A DNA stretch of 64,000 bases from JABWBD01 sp040768665 (lineage in GTDB: Bacteria > Planctomycetota > Planctomycetia > Pirellulales > Thermoguttaceae). The DNA lies in NCBI GenBank assembly GCA_040768665.1, contig JAXGMN010000058.1:1-64000 (forward strand). The letters are read 5' to 3'. The notes beneath the pieces were generated by a model. It was not told where the DNA came from and searched no databases. It saw nothing but the letters and a program-made list of their open reading frames with translations. Shown in pieces: positions 8,186 through 16,614 of this stretch; the stretch's first letter is position 1, and each line of letters opens with the position of its first letter. Position numbers and translations under genes: made by a program.

Positions 8186-9568
8186 CTACAGATGCCAGGG
8201 TGGGCGCATCGGGCGGCTGAGCATGGAGGCCGCCTCGTCGTCGCCGACGATCTGCTCGCGCTGCGGATCCCAACGGATCTTACGTTTCAGCAGCATGGCG
8301 ATGTTGCCGAGGTGGCAGATCGTGGCCGTGCGGTGGCCGATCTCCACCGGTTCGATCGGGTCCTCCCGGCTCTTGACCGCGTCCAGGAAGTTGCGCACGT
8401 GATCGGGAATGAGGTAACTCGTTCTCTCCTCCTTTCCCGATCGCTCGGAATTGCTCACGGGCAAGTGGATCTCATTGGGACCGATCTGCGACTCTGCCAG
8501 CGACTCGGGATGCGTTTTCAAACCACGGCGAGTGAACTGCACCCAGCCTTCGGTGCCCTCGAACCGCGTCTCGAAGTCTGCCTCCGCGTCCGTGCGGCAG
8601 ACCAGTTCGACGCCGTCGGCGAAGCGGCAGCGGAAGGCCGCCTTGAGGGCCGTGGTGAAGAGGGCGCCCTTGGGCGGGAACTCTCCGCCGAGGTCTTCGA
8701 CCTCGATCGGCCCGGTAAGATCCGTGCCGTGGCCCCACTGGGCGATGTCGTTGCGGTGGGCGCCGAAATTGGTCACCTGCCCGCCCGAGTAGTCGAGAAT
8801 GAACCGGAACCGGTAGAGGCAGCGGTCCTTGTGATAGGGCGCCGCGGGCGCCGGACCGAGCCACATGTCGTAGTCGAATCCCTCGGGGACCGGCATGGGC
8901 TGCCAGCCGGGACCCGGGCTGACGGCGTTGTTCAGCGGCAGGCTGGTGAGGATTCGCTGCAGCTTGCCGATCCGTCCGTTGCGCACCAGCTCGCAGGCGC
9001 GGCGCACCAGCGGATGCGAGCGCCAGTGGCTGCCGGTCTGCAGAATCCGGCCGTGCTGACGCACGGCCTTGACCATCGCCCGGCCCTGCGCCACCGTCAG
9101 CGAAAGCGGCTTCTCGCAGTAGATGTCTTTGCCCGCCTGACAGGCCATGACGGTCATTAACCCGTGCCAATGGTCGGGCACGACGATCGCCACGGCGTCG
9201 ACGTCGCCACGCCCGAGCACCTCGCGGAAATCATGGTAGGCGTCGCAGCCCTTGAATCTGCCCGAAGGCGACTTCTGCGCGTAGTGGGCGTTTACCTGTT
9301 CCAGGCCCGGCTTTCGCCCCAGAAAGTGCTTCGGGTTGTTGTATCCGTAGCTGCCGGTATTCACGTCGCACACGGCCACGACCTGCACGTCGTCGTTGGC
9401 CAGGAAGGCCGGCAGATCGATCCGGCTCTGGTTGCCCAGTCCGATGAACCCCACATGGATCCGGTTGCTCGGGGCCAGCGAACCGAAGACCGAACGCGGT
9501 ACCAGTCCCGGCAAACCAAAGGCCGTGGCGGCCGAGAGCCCGGTCTTCAGAAAAGCTCTGCGTTTCAT
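8186..9568 (-). CDS. Tat-exported Gfo/Idh/MocA-family oxidoreductase
   Basis: The start is the ATG at 9568, preceded by gaggagccaagaa; upstream in-frame codons lack the family N-terminus. It begins MKRRAFLKTGLSAATAFGL, a twin-arginine signal. The Rossmann segment IHVGFIGLGNQSRIDL near residue 40 binds NAD(P). The family motif CEKPLSLTVAQGRAMV near 146 contains the conserved Glu-Lys-Pro, and HWHGLM near 128 is also typical. The C-terminal half is the alpha/beta domain with the substrate site. Members act on sugars, inositols or amino-sugars; exported versions are very common in Planctomycetes and their substrates are largely unknown. It is transcribed convergently with the flavoprotein at 6464-8065. 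Confidence 0.87.
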   Translation of the reverse strand: MKRRAFLKTGLSAATAFGLPGLVPRSVFGSLAPSNRIHVGFIGLGNQSRIDLPAFLANDDVQVVAVCDVNTGSYGYNNPKHFLGRKPGLEQVNAHYAQKSPSGRFKGCDAYHDFREVLGRGDVDAVAIVVPDHWHGLMTVMACQAGKDIYCEKPLSLTVAQGRAMVKAVRQHGRILQTGSHWRSHPLVRRACELVRNGRIGKLQRILTSLPLNNAVSPGPGWQPMPVPEGFDYDMWLGPAPAAPYHKDRCLYRFRFILDYSGGQVTNFGAHRNDIAQWGHGTDLTGPIEVEDLGGEFPPKGALFTTALKAAFRCRFADGVELVCRTDAEADFETRFEGTEGWVQFTRRGLKTHPESLAESQIGPNEIHLPVSNSERSGKEERTSYLIPDHVRNFLDAVKSREDPIEPVEIGHRTATICHLGNIAMLLKRKIRWDPQREQIVGDDEAASMLSRPMRPPWHL

Positions 9569-9787
9569 TTTCTTGGCTCCTCGGATGATGCCCCGGAGCG
9601 AGTAAGGGGGCAGAAAGACGGAAGTGAATCTCTCACGGTGGGAAATCAGACTTCCCATCACTTCAGACCATTCTACAGCACTCTTCTTGACGTGGCGACC
9701 CACATGCCGTTACTTTTCTGGGCTGTTTCAGGATAGGCTTTCAAATGCCTGGCCTCGTCCGAAGCCTGTTTCAGGGAGCACGCACGC

Positions 9788-9982
9788 ATGAAAACCCGCA
9801 GTTTTTGGACCATCCTTTTGCTGGCGGCCCTTGGATGCTGCTCTGCCATGACGGCAACGGCCGAGCCGACGACCCTATGGCTTACGCTCGAAGACGGAAA
9901 ATTGCCTCGGCCCGGGGTCTCGCCGATGATCTGCGACGGTTTCTGCACGATGAACCGATCCAGGCCAGGCGGCCGATATTAG
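9788..9982 (+). pseudogene. Orphan signal-peptide fragment
   Basis: A 64-codon frame with an agggag site upstream begins with a convincing Sec signal peptide (MKTRSFWTILLLAALGCCSA and on to residue 26), then loses coherence after about 20 further residues. The DNA downstream, in another frame, encodes a piece of a protein kinase. It looks like the 5' end of a lost secreted-protein gene. A genuine tiny secreted protein cannot be excluded. Confidence 0.35.
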
Positions 9983-10032
9983 GGCTGCGAAACGGTAAAT
10001 GGGCCCGCCGCCACGCCCCGCTGCTTGCACTG
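9901..10032 (+). pseudogene. Remnant of a Ser/Thr protein kinase gene
   Basis: In frame 1 this stretch encodes LADDLRRFLHDEPIQARRP followed by a Lys-Trp-Ala-Arg-Arg-His segment. That is the hallmark junction between the end of the kinase domain and the juxtamembrane region in the large planctomycete Ser/Thr kinases. No kinase catalytic motifs (GxGxxG, HRDLKP, DFG) precede it and no membrane or sensor domain follows, so about 44 codons survive. It overlaps the signal-peptide fragment in a different frame, which marks this intergenic stretch as gene debris. Confidence 0.6.
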
Positions 10033-10130
10033 CCCTTCGTTTCGAGGCACACTCATAGGCTGGACGCGCCGGAAGCCTCCGGGGCAACCTTCCCGACCGC
10101 ACCTTCCCTCTTAACAACTTCGGTGCCAAT

Positions 10131-11765
10131 TTGCGAATTCTGATTTCTGTCGTCCTGTTTTCTGCGGCGAGCCTCGCACTTCGGTCGGCCCGTGCCGAGG
10201 AGGCTGTGGTATCCGTAAATGTCGACGCCCGCGAGGCGCTTGCGGCCAACGACCGATTCTGGGCCAACGTGGTATTCCATCCCACCGAATATCTTTCGAC
10301 CGAGTGGGGCGAGGAACACATCGCCCTTCTGCGCGAATCGGGCGCGGCGCTGAAATACGTGCGCGTCTACAACCAGCCGGAAGACGCCGCCTACGTGCGC
10401 CAGGACGGCACGATCGGCTACCGGTGGGATCACTTCGACCGCCGGGCCGACCTGATCCTGGAGCAGGGCTTGAAGCCCTCGGTCGCCTTCTTTTCCATGC
10501 CGGCGCCGATTGCGGCCGATCCGACGCTGCTGCGTAAGCGGCCGTTCCTCGACGGCAAGCGCGTCTATCTGGGCGCGCCGAAGGACTATCAGCTTTGGCA
10601 GGAGATGTGCGCCGACTTCACTCGCCATGTGATCGAGCGGCACGGCGAGGACGAGGTGGCCACGTGGCGGTTCTACTGCTGGAACGAGCCCGACCTGCGC
10701 GGCTTCAGCCGGTTCGAGATCGAGGAATACCGACCGCTGTACGACCATTTTGCGGCGGGCGTGCGGTCGGTCACCGAGCGAATACCCATCGGCGGCCCGT
10801 CGCTCTCCAGCGGCAACATCTACCGCAACCCGCACCTGTTCCGAAACACCCTGGAGCACATCGCCCGCGGCAAGAATTTCGCCACGGGGGAGAAGGGGTC
10901 GCCGATCGATTTCATCACGATCCACACGTACGGCGGTCACGGCGCCGCGGGGAGCAGCCGCAGCAAGTATCCGAGCGTCGACTACATGCTCGAGCAACAG
11001 CTTCGCCTGGCGACGATTCGCGACGAATTTCCTGAACTGCGCAACGTGCCCATCGTCGTGGCCGAGTGGGGTGTCACATCGGGCGGCGGCACGAGTATGG
11101 CCCGCCAGCCGTTGGCCGAAGTGCGCAACTCGCAATTTGCGCCGGCCTTCCTCGTGACGGCCGTTGCCAGACTCCTCGACCTGAAACTGAACGACGACGT
11201 GCGCATCGGCGACATGTACCTTTGCCTTTCCGGTTACGAGGTGGCACGGAAAGCCGACTTCGAAGGCAAACGGACCGCCTCGACCCGAAGCGGCTTCGAC
11301 AAACCGCTGTTGAACGGCTACCGCATGTTGGCCCGGCTGGGGCCGGAGTTCGTTTCCAGCCGCGCGGCGCCGGTCGAAGCGCCGGTCCGGGCCGTCGCCG
11401 CTCGCGACGGCAAACGGCAGGCCGCCGTGCTCGTGGCTCACTTCCGGAACAACCACCCCGACAACCTCGGCCCCGGCGCCGTGGTGGAGTTGGAGATCGC
11501 AACTCAATTTCCTGCGGGCACGCCGGTGGTGCTGCACCACTGGCGGGTCGACGAGACGCACAGCAACGCCTACACAATCTTCCGCGAGTTGGGCCGTCCC
11601 GACAACCCGACGGCTGAGCAAATCGCCCAGATCAAAGCGCGCATGGGCCTGGAACCGCTGGAGGAGCCGCAGAAGCTCTGCATCGACGGACCAGTGAGCC
11701 TGATGGTCGAACTGCCATGCAATGCCCTGTCGCTCATCGAGCTCGTTGCGGAAACGGACCGATAG
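10131..11765 (+). CDS. Exported GH39-like glycosidase
   Basis: A TTG start is proposed because it gives a signal peptide (MRILISVVLFSAASLALR, processed near SARAEE); no ATG fits. The protein is a TIM-barrel glycosidase. YCWNEPD near residue 184 carries the Asn-Glu pair of clan GH-A acid/base catalysts, and IVVAEWGVTSGGG near 308 provides the nucleophile Glu. DFITIHTYGG near 262 is the usual beta-strand 6 region. The sequence fits GH39-type enzymes (beta-xylosidase or iduronidase relatives), followed by a beta-sandwich with VLHHWRVDETHSNAY near 470. At 544 residues it is a normal length. It probably cleaves plant or algal glycans outside the cytoplasm; the exact specificity cannot be read. Confidence 0.8.
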   Translation: MRILISVVLFSAASLALRSARAEEAVVSVNVDAREALAANDRFWANVVFHPTEYLSTEWGEEHIALLRESGAALKYVRVYNQPEDAAYVRQDGTIGYRWDHFDRRADLILEQGLKPSVAFFSMPAPIAADPTLLRKRPFLDGKRVYLGAPKDYQLWQEMCADFTRHVIERHGEDEVATWRFYCWNEPDLRGFSRFEIEEYRPLYDHFAAGVRSVTERIPIGGPSLSSGNIYRNPHLFRNTLEHIARGKNFATGEKGSPIDFITIHTYGGHGAAGSSRSKYPSVDYMLEQQLRLATIRDEFPELRNVPIVVAEWGVTSGGGTSMARQPLAEVRNSQFAPAFLVTAVARLLDLKLNDDVRIGDMYLCLSGYEVARKADFEGKRTASTRSGFDKPLLNGYRMLARLGPEFVSSRAAPVEAPVRAVAARDGKRQAAVLVAHFRNNHPDNLGPGAVVELEIATQFPAGTPVVLHHWRVDETHSNAYTIFRELGRPDNPTAEQIAQIKARMGLEPLEEPQKLCIDGPVSLMVELPCNALSLIELVAETDR

Positions 11766-12091
11766 AAAACGACCGCGTCTCCACCGCAGTAGCGTCATTG
11801 GCGCGGTGCCCCCTTTCGGCCCCGTCAGCGTCGCTCTGCCGCTCGACAAGAAGGGCGGAAGAGGCGGCAGGAATCTGCTCACGAACGAAGTGCCGAAAGG
11901 GAGCTTGAGGCTGCTCAGCTTCAGGTTTACTTCGTGTGGAAGGTGGTTTGACGCTGTTTCGAAGCCTATGCAACCGTCGATAGGATCCGCCGCGCATTGG
12001 CGTTTTGTATCCTTGAACACCTATTTCGGTCGCCCGTCGATTCCAATCGGTGTGCTGAAGATGCCGGGGGAAGGGAGCGCACGGCAAAGCC
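11766..12091. other. Intergenic, no gene seen
   Basis: About 330 bases separate the glycosidase and the truncated nucleoside hydrolase. I see no coding pattern; in particular the missing N-terminal nucleoside hydrolase segment is not present in any frame. The words gtgccccctttcggcc and gaagtgccgaaaggg are partly complementary, suggesting a weak hairpin. Confidence 0.4.
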
Positions 12092-12760
12092 GTGGCCCGC
12101 CGGCAGTCTCACGATCTGAAGAGCGAGGCAGATGCTCCCGACGCCGTTGCGCTGTATCGCCAGATCCTGACCCGCCAGCCGGACCGCAGCGTGACCATCG
12201 CCTCGGTTGGTTTTCTGGGAAACCTCTCGCGCCTGCTGGATTCCAAGCCCGATCAGTATAGCGACCTTGGCGGTCGCCAGTTGGTGGACCGCAAGGTGAA
12301 GGAGCTGGTGATCATGGGCTGCTGGTGGCCGCGTGGCGAGGATCCCTACAATTTCCGACTCGACTACCCGTCGGCACAGTACGTGGTAGCCAACTGGCCC
12401 GGCCCGATCATGTTCACCGACTTGGGGAAGGACATTATCGCGGGCAAACGTCTCAGACAAGAGCTGCCGGAGGAAAATATTCTGCGAATCGCCTACACGA
12501 TCGTATCCGGTCCCGAGAATCCGGATCTGAACCGGCGCAGTTGGGACCACGTGGCAGTCCTCTATGCCGTACGCGGATTGACCGATCTGTTTTCGGCAAG
12601 AACGGGAGGCAGGGCAACGTTGCTGGACGACGGGACGAGCATTTGGAAACCGAGCGAGGGAGGACAACATGGATACTTGGCCAAAGCCAAACCGGCTGAC
12701 GAGATCGCGGCGATGATCGAGGAGTTGATGATCTCCGCATGCTGCAAGGCGGGAAAGTGA
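12092..12760 (+). pseudogene. Nucleoside hydrolase lacking its N-terminus
   Basis: The 222 codons match the middle and end of inosine/uridine-preferring nucleoside hydrolases: PDRSVTIASVGFLGNLSRLL (about residues 31-50), KELVIMGCWWPRG near 70, and the C-terminal SWDHVAVLYAVRGL with its conserved Asp near 152. The family begins with a DxDxGxDD calcium-binding motif about 100 residues before this point. Here the frame closes at a TGA at 12056-12058 and no such motif exists upstream. Without it the enzyme cannot bind its catalytic calcium, so this is most likely a 5'-deleted pseudogene. The GTG start given is only formal. Confidence 0.65.
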
Positions 12761-12833
12761 TGGTGGTTTGCAGGACGCACGTTTGGGTGCTGGAGGTGAT
12801 CGCCAAAACGCTTCGGCTCGAAGCCTCCGGAAC

Positions 12834-14570
12834 TCAGAAGTTCACCGTGTACTGCGTATAAAAGAAATCCGCGTCGCCCGAAAACGGCACGGAAGGATTG
12901 GTGTCGTAGAACTTGCCGGAAAAGAAATGCGAGTACCCGACAAGGAGGTTGGTCCGCGGTGTGACGGTCCACTCCAATGCCAGATCGACCTCCTGACCGA
13001 GATATTGACTCCCGCCGGGCAAGGGCACGCTCGGCGTCATGACGACGCTGTAAGGCACGTCGTCGCCATCCTGGAGGAAGAAGACGTGGTGCCACAGGAA
13101 GATCTTCACGCGGTCACTCGGCTCAAGCGTCAGCAAGAAGTTGATGTCCTCGATATTGCGGCGACCGTAGAGATCCATCCAGCCCAGGTACCGATGGGCC
13201 AGCGGAAAGAGGTGATCGAACCCGTTGCCAAGCGTCTCATCTCCGGAGGCCCAGTCGTAGTATGCCCAAAGTGTCGGCTTGCAGGGTGCGCCGGGAAACT
13301 TGCGCCCGGCGCCCAGGGTGAAGAAGCCGGCGAGGTGATCCACCTGCCCGAACTCGCCCCACTGGACACCTGCCTCGGCTTCGTAGAGCCGGTTGCACCG
13401 CTCTCGCTCCCAGCGGCCTCCGAGCGTATTGTACTCGAAGGACGGCTGGGCGGCGGCGATGCGGTCGTCGGTTTCGAGGTAGCGGAGGAAATAGAACTCC
13501 CACGTCCGGTCCTCCCACAGCTTCGAAGTGGCGTAGACGCCCATAAGTTCCTGGCTTTGATCCGGCGTGTCGAACCGATCGCGACGAACCTGCATGGGAC
13601 GGACCCAGAAGGCGTCCACATCCCAATTCTCGCTGGTGAACATGAGCTTGCCGCCTTCGAAGGTCCTGCGGGTATTGGCCCAGTCCAGCGGGGAAACGAG
13701 CCGTTGGGTCCCATAGAGCAACTCCTGCCGTCCTGCGCGAGCCCACAATTCGGTCTTCCCGGATTTGTAGAGCCTGAAATCGCCGAACAGATTGAGCGCG
13801 TCGAACCGGTTTTCTTCGATCGGCCTCGGCGCGAACTCCTCGAAACTGCTTTGGGCATCGATCATTTCCGCGTAGAACCGAACGCCGCGGCCGATCTCCA
13901 CGTTCGAATACAATCGCCAGCGTTCAAGAAGGAAGTCGTCGTCTCGCCCCGTCAATCCGAGACCGCGGATGTTTCGCTCACTGTGGTGCCGCAGCCGGTA
14001 TTGGCCGCCGAAATCGATCACTCCCCAACCAGCAAGGCACCGCCGCTTGAGACGATCGCCGAGGTGCCAGTCGTTGTAACAGCGATCGAACAAGTAGCTG
14101 AAATCGTTCTTGTAGAACACACCCTTATGCGAGGCGATCACCTGCTTCTGTAGCTTTTCGAGCTTTTCGCGGTCGCACGGTTGCCGGCCCTCATCTTCGG
14201 CCCCTGCCGGCTCCTTCTCGTCGGCAAACACATCGACGCTTTCTTCGGCCGGCGGCGTGAATTCTCGCACCGGGGCCGGTTGGGTCCCTTCGCCCGGTTG
14301 CTCGCTCCCCGTTTGGATCCGCGCCGCTAAAACAAGGGGACCTTCCGAGTGCTCATCGAAGGGGTAGAGACTCGCACCGAGCGACAACACCGGAGCGGCG
14401 GATACCGATGGCTCGGCCGTTGCCGGGGCGCACTCTCCCAACGCAATTCCCACACTCACCAGCAGAATCAACCGGGCCACGATCTGTCCTCGTTGGGAGC
14501 CAAAGCGGATCAAACGACTGCGTCGACGCGTGCTGTCATACAGCACCCTCTTCATGAGATCGGCGTCCAT
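12834..14570 (-). CDS. Outer-membrane porin of the alginate-export (AlgE-like) type
   Basis: Translation is set at the ATG at 14570 (MDADLMKRVL); alternatives are an ATG at 14555 and a TTG at 14609, none with a clear ribosome-binding site. An N-terminal basic region precedes a hydrophobic signal (RLILLVSVGIALGECAPATA). Residues 70-130 are Pro/Glu-rich linker. From about 170 onward the sequence alternates in the manner of an outer-membrane beta barrel, with GQYRLRHHSERN, RLYSNVEIGRGVRFYAEM, and a final strand FFYTQYTVNF ending in Phe as barrel proteins do. The motif pattern fits the alginate_exp family (PF13372), whose members are channels for alginate or other anionic compounds. It may supply the exported degradative enzymes nearby with uptake capacity (inference). 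Confidence 0.75.
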   Translation of the reverse strand: MDADLMKRVLYDSTRRRSRLIRFGSQRGQIVARLILLVSVGIALGECAPATAEPSVSAAPVLSLGASLYPFDEHSEGPLVLAARIQTGSEQPGEGTQPAPVREFTPPAEESVDVFADEKEPAGAEDEGRQPCDREKLEKLQKQVIASHKGVFYKNDFSYLFDRCYNDWHLGDRLKRRCLAGWGVIDFGGQYRLRHHSERNIRGLGLTGRDDDFLLERWRLYSNVEIGRGVRFYAEMIDAQSSFEEFAPRPIEENRFDALNLFGDFRLYKSGKTELWARAGRQELLYGTQRLVSPLDWANTRRTFEGGKLMFTSENWDVDAFWVRPMQVRRDRFDTPDQSQELMGVYATSKLWEDRTWEFYFLRYLETDDRIAAAQPSFEYNTLGGRWERERCNRLYEAEAGVQWGEFGQVDHLAGFFTLGAGRKFPGAPCKPTLWAYYDWASGDETLGNGFDHLFPLAHRYLGWMDLYGRRNIEDINFLLTLEPSDRVKIFLWHHVFFLQDGDDVPYSVVMTPSVPLPGGSQYLGQEVDLALEWTVTPRTNLLVGYSHFFSGKFYDTNPSVPFSGDADFFYTQYTVNF

Positions 14571-14781
14571 CGAGACGGCCGTCGAAAAAAAGCGACGCAT
14601 TGCCGGCAAAAAAGCGAACGCCGACGTCCAACCGGGAGCTACTATTCGGACTGGGAAAACCGTTCCGGGGCCAACGAAGGCTCCCTGAGCCCTGAACCGA
14701 CGGGTGGCAGGAATCGTGAGACTGCCGGCCCCGAACTCTTACGGGTTCGGCCACACCCGCCAATGGAAAGTCGACGGGGCC

Positions 14782-15960
14782 CTAGCCATCGGACCGCTCG
14801 AATACCAGTGGGTATTCGGAAGCCGGATCGGCAATGCGAATCGAAAGTTTGCCGGCTAAGAGGTCGTCGAACACTTGGCCGACGATCTCGGCGCGCCAGC
14901 CACGCGCCAGCAGCGGCGGCTCTTGCGTGCCCTGGCCCGTTCGATAGGCGATCAACTCCCGGACATCCGTCGGACTCCCGACCAGGCCCGGCGCCAGCTC
15001 GCGCTGACGGCAAATGCTTCCCAATGCCGAGAAGAGGAACTGCCCGAGCACCGAAAGCCGCGGAACGCTCTCGCGGCGCGCGGGCATCGGCCATTCCCGC
15101 TCGGCCAATGCCAGCGCCCGCTCGATGCAAGCCGAAAGCTTGGGCAACTGGCGTTTCAGATCGCCTCGTTCCATTCCGCGGACGGCCAGAATCCGCTTCA
15201 CGTCGGACGATTGGCGGCGAGCCAGCTCAATGATCAGGTCGTCGCGGAGCACGCGGCGGGGCGGGCAGTCGCGCCGCTGCGCTTCGGCGTCGCGCCATCG
15301 CCATAATTCCCGCACGATCGCAAGACTCCGGCGGTCCAATCCGGAATTGCCGGAAACGCGACGCCACCGCTCCTGCGAAAGCGAGCCCTCCACGTCGTCC
15401 TGCCAGGCGGACATCTCCTCTTCGAGCCAGGCCGTCCGGCCCAGTTCGACCAGCCGCGCTCGGACGCGGTCGCGAATCTCTGCCAGGTAGCGGACGTCGT
15501 CCAACGCGTAGTGGATCTGGCGGTCCGAGAGCGGGCGGCGGCGCCAATCGGTCCGTGTCTCGGCATTCTTGGGAGACTCGCCGAGCACTTTATGGACAAG
15601 CGTTCCATATCCCGCCGGGTATTCGATCCCCATCAGTCCCGCGGCGATCTGTACGTCGATCAGCCCCGCGGGGCGCCGGCCCGTGGCGTGCAGGCAGAAC
15701 TCCAGCTCGACGCGCCCGGCGTGGACGATTGTCTCGTGGCCTGGCTCCGCGACCGCGCGCCAGAACGGCGTCATGTCGGCGATGCCGAGCGGGTCGATGA
15801 TGGCCAGCCCGGCCTCTGTGGCGACCTGCACCAGGCAGAGCAGCGGCCGGTAGGTTCGCTCGGCCACGAACTCCGTGTCCAGCGCGATGATGGCCGCGCC
15901 GGAGAGGTGGCGGCAGAACTCGATCAGTTCCTGGTCCGTGGTAACGTTGGTGTGCTGCAC
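14782..15960 (-). CDS. rnd: Ribonuclease D
   Basis: This is a 3'-5' exoribonuclease of the DEDD superfamily that trims tRNA and other structured RNA 3' ends. ExoI is intact: DTEF with Asp28 and Glu30. ExoIII is intact: YALDDVRYL near residue 170. ExoII reads HAGRVELEF near 100, with Glu where many RNase D proteins have the metal-binding Asp, a conservative change. An HRDC domain follows at about residues 208-285 (LDRRSLAIVRELWRWRDAEA onward) and a C-terminal extension to 392. The length matches E. coli RNase D (375 residues). It is encoded between the porin gene and the V-ATPase operon on the same strand. Confidence 0.9.
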   Translation of the reverse strand: MQHTNVTTDQELIEFCRHLSGAAIIALDTEFVAERTYRPLLCLVQVATEAGLAIIDPLGIADMTPFWRAVAEPGHETIVHAGRVELEFCLHATGRRPAGLIDVQIAAGLMGIEYPAGYGTLVHKVLGESPKNAETRTDWRRRPLSDRQIHYALDDVRYLAEIRDRVRARLVELGRTAWLEEEMSAWQDDVEGSLSQERWRRVSGNSGLDRRSLAIVRELWRWRDAEAQRRDCPPRRVLRDDLIIELARRQSSDVKRILAVRGMERGDLKRQLPKLSACIERALALAEREWPMPARRESVPRLSVLGQFLFSALGSICRQRELAPGLVGSPTDVRELIAYRTGQGTQEPPLLARGWRAEIVGQVFDDLLAGKLSIRIADPASEYPLVFERSDG

Positions 15961-16080
15961 GTCCGAGTGCTACCGTGGGTAAAACCACTTTTTCGCAGCG
16001 GATCGGTCCCAGATTCGCCCGGGGAGGCAGCCCCCGATAGGTTCCAGGGGCCTCCCTACGAACCGCTTCGTCGTTTGTGA
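15961..16080. other. V-ATPase operon end, possible stem
   Basis: The 120-base gap between the last V-ATPase gene and rnd (both minus strand) contains gaggcagcccc and ggggcctcc, which can pair imperfectly around cgataggttcca. It may end the ATPase transcript, but there is no clear U-run. Confidence 0.3.
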
Positions 16081-16614
16081 TCAGGCCGTTGGAATCATGC
16101 CCAGGAGGAAGACCATCGTGAAAATACCGACCGTCTCCACGATTCCCATGGCGATGATGATGAACGCGAATCCTTTGCCTTCGCTCTCGCTCAAGGCGCG
16201 GATTCCGGCGGCGCCGATCAACCCCTGCATCCAGGCGGAGAGCATTTCGCCCATACCCGTCGCCAGACCGATACCCAGCAAGAGCCCCGCGTCATTGACC
16301 GCGAGCTCAGGGTTGTTAAAGGCTCCGCGCATGTTGTTCATCACAATCATGGCGTAGAGCGTCTGGCTGATGGGCATTCCCAAGAGGATGATGTAGGTGA
16401 AGCTGAGGGTCCGGCCCGCTCTTGCCTCTTTGGCCCAGGCGCCGGCCGCCGCCTGCCCGGCCAGGCCGATGCCGATGGCGCTTCCGAGGGCCGCCAATCC
16501 GAGAGCCAGCACATCGCCCATCTCGCCTAAGAACCGCCAGAAGACATCGGTGGCAGCCAGGAGGAGAGGAAGCCCGAGGGAAATGTCGCCGATAGCCGTT
16601 TCCGGTGTCATCAT
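16081..16614 (-). CDS. atpK: V-type ATPase subunit K (membrane rotor proteolipid)
   Basis: The ATG at 16614 follows caggagtcttg and shares one base with the TGA of the subunit I frame. The 177-residue protein is a fused double hairpin, as in Enterococcus NtpK. The first hairpin contains GSAIGIGLAGQAAAGAWAKE and then ILLGMPISQTLYAMIV. The second contains a Gln (AWMQGLIGAAGI) and ends with GIVETVGIFTMVFLLGM, whose Glu is the ion-carrying carboxylate. Having one carboxylate per double hairpin, plus Gln and Ser at the positions that coordinate sodium in NtpK, is compatible with sodium rather than proton transport; this is inference. It is the last gene of the operon. Confidence 0.88.
   Translation of the reverse strand: MMTPETAIGDISLGLPLLLAATDVFWRFLGEMGDVLALGLAALGSAIGIGLAGQAAAGAWAKEARAGRTLSFTYIILLGMPISQTLYAMIVMNNMRGAFNNPELAVNDAGLLLGIGLATGMGEMLSAWMQGLIGAAGIRALSESEGKGFAFIIIAMGIVETVGIFTMVFLLGMIPTA

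Noticed and set aside
10053..12020. 655-codon minus-strand frame across the GH39-like gene
   Set aside because: The plus strand holds the catalytic NEP and AEWG motifs and a signal peptide; the minus frame has none.
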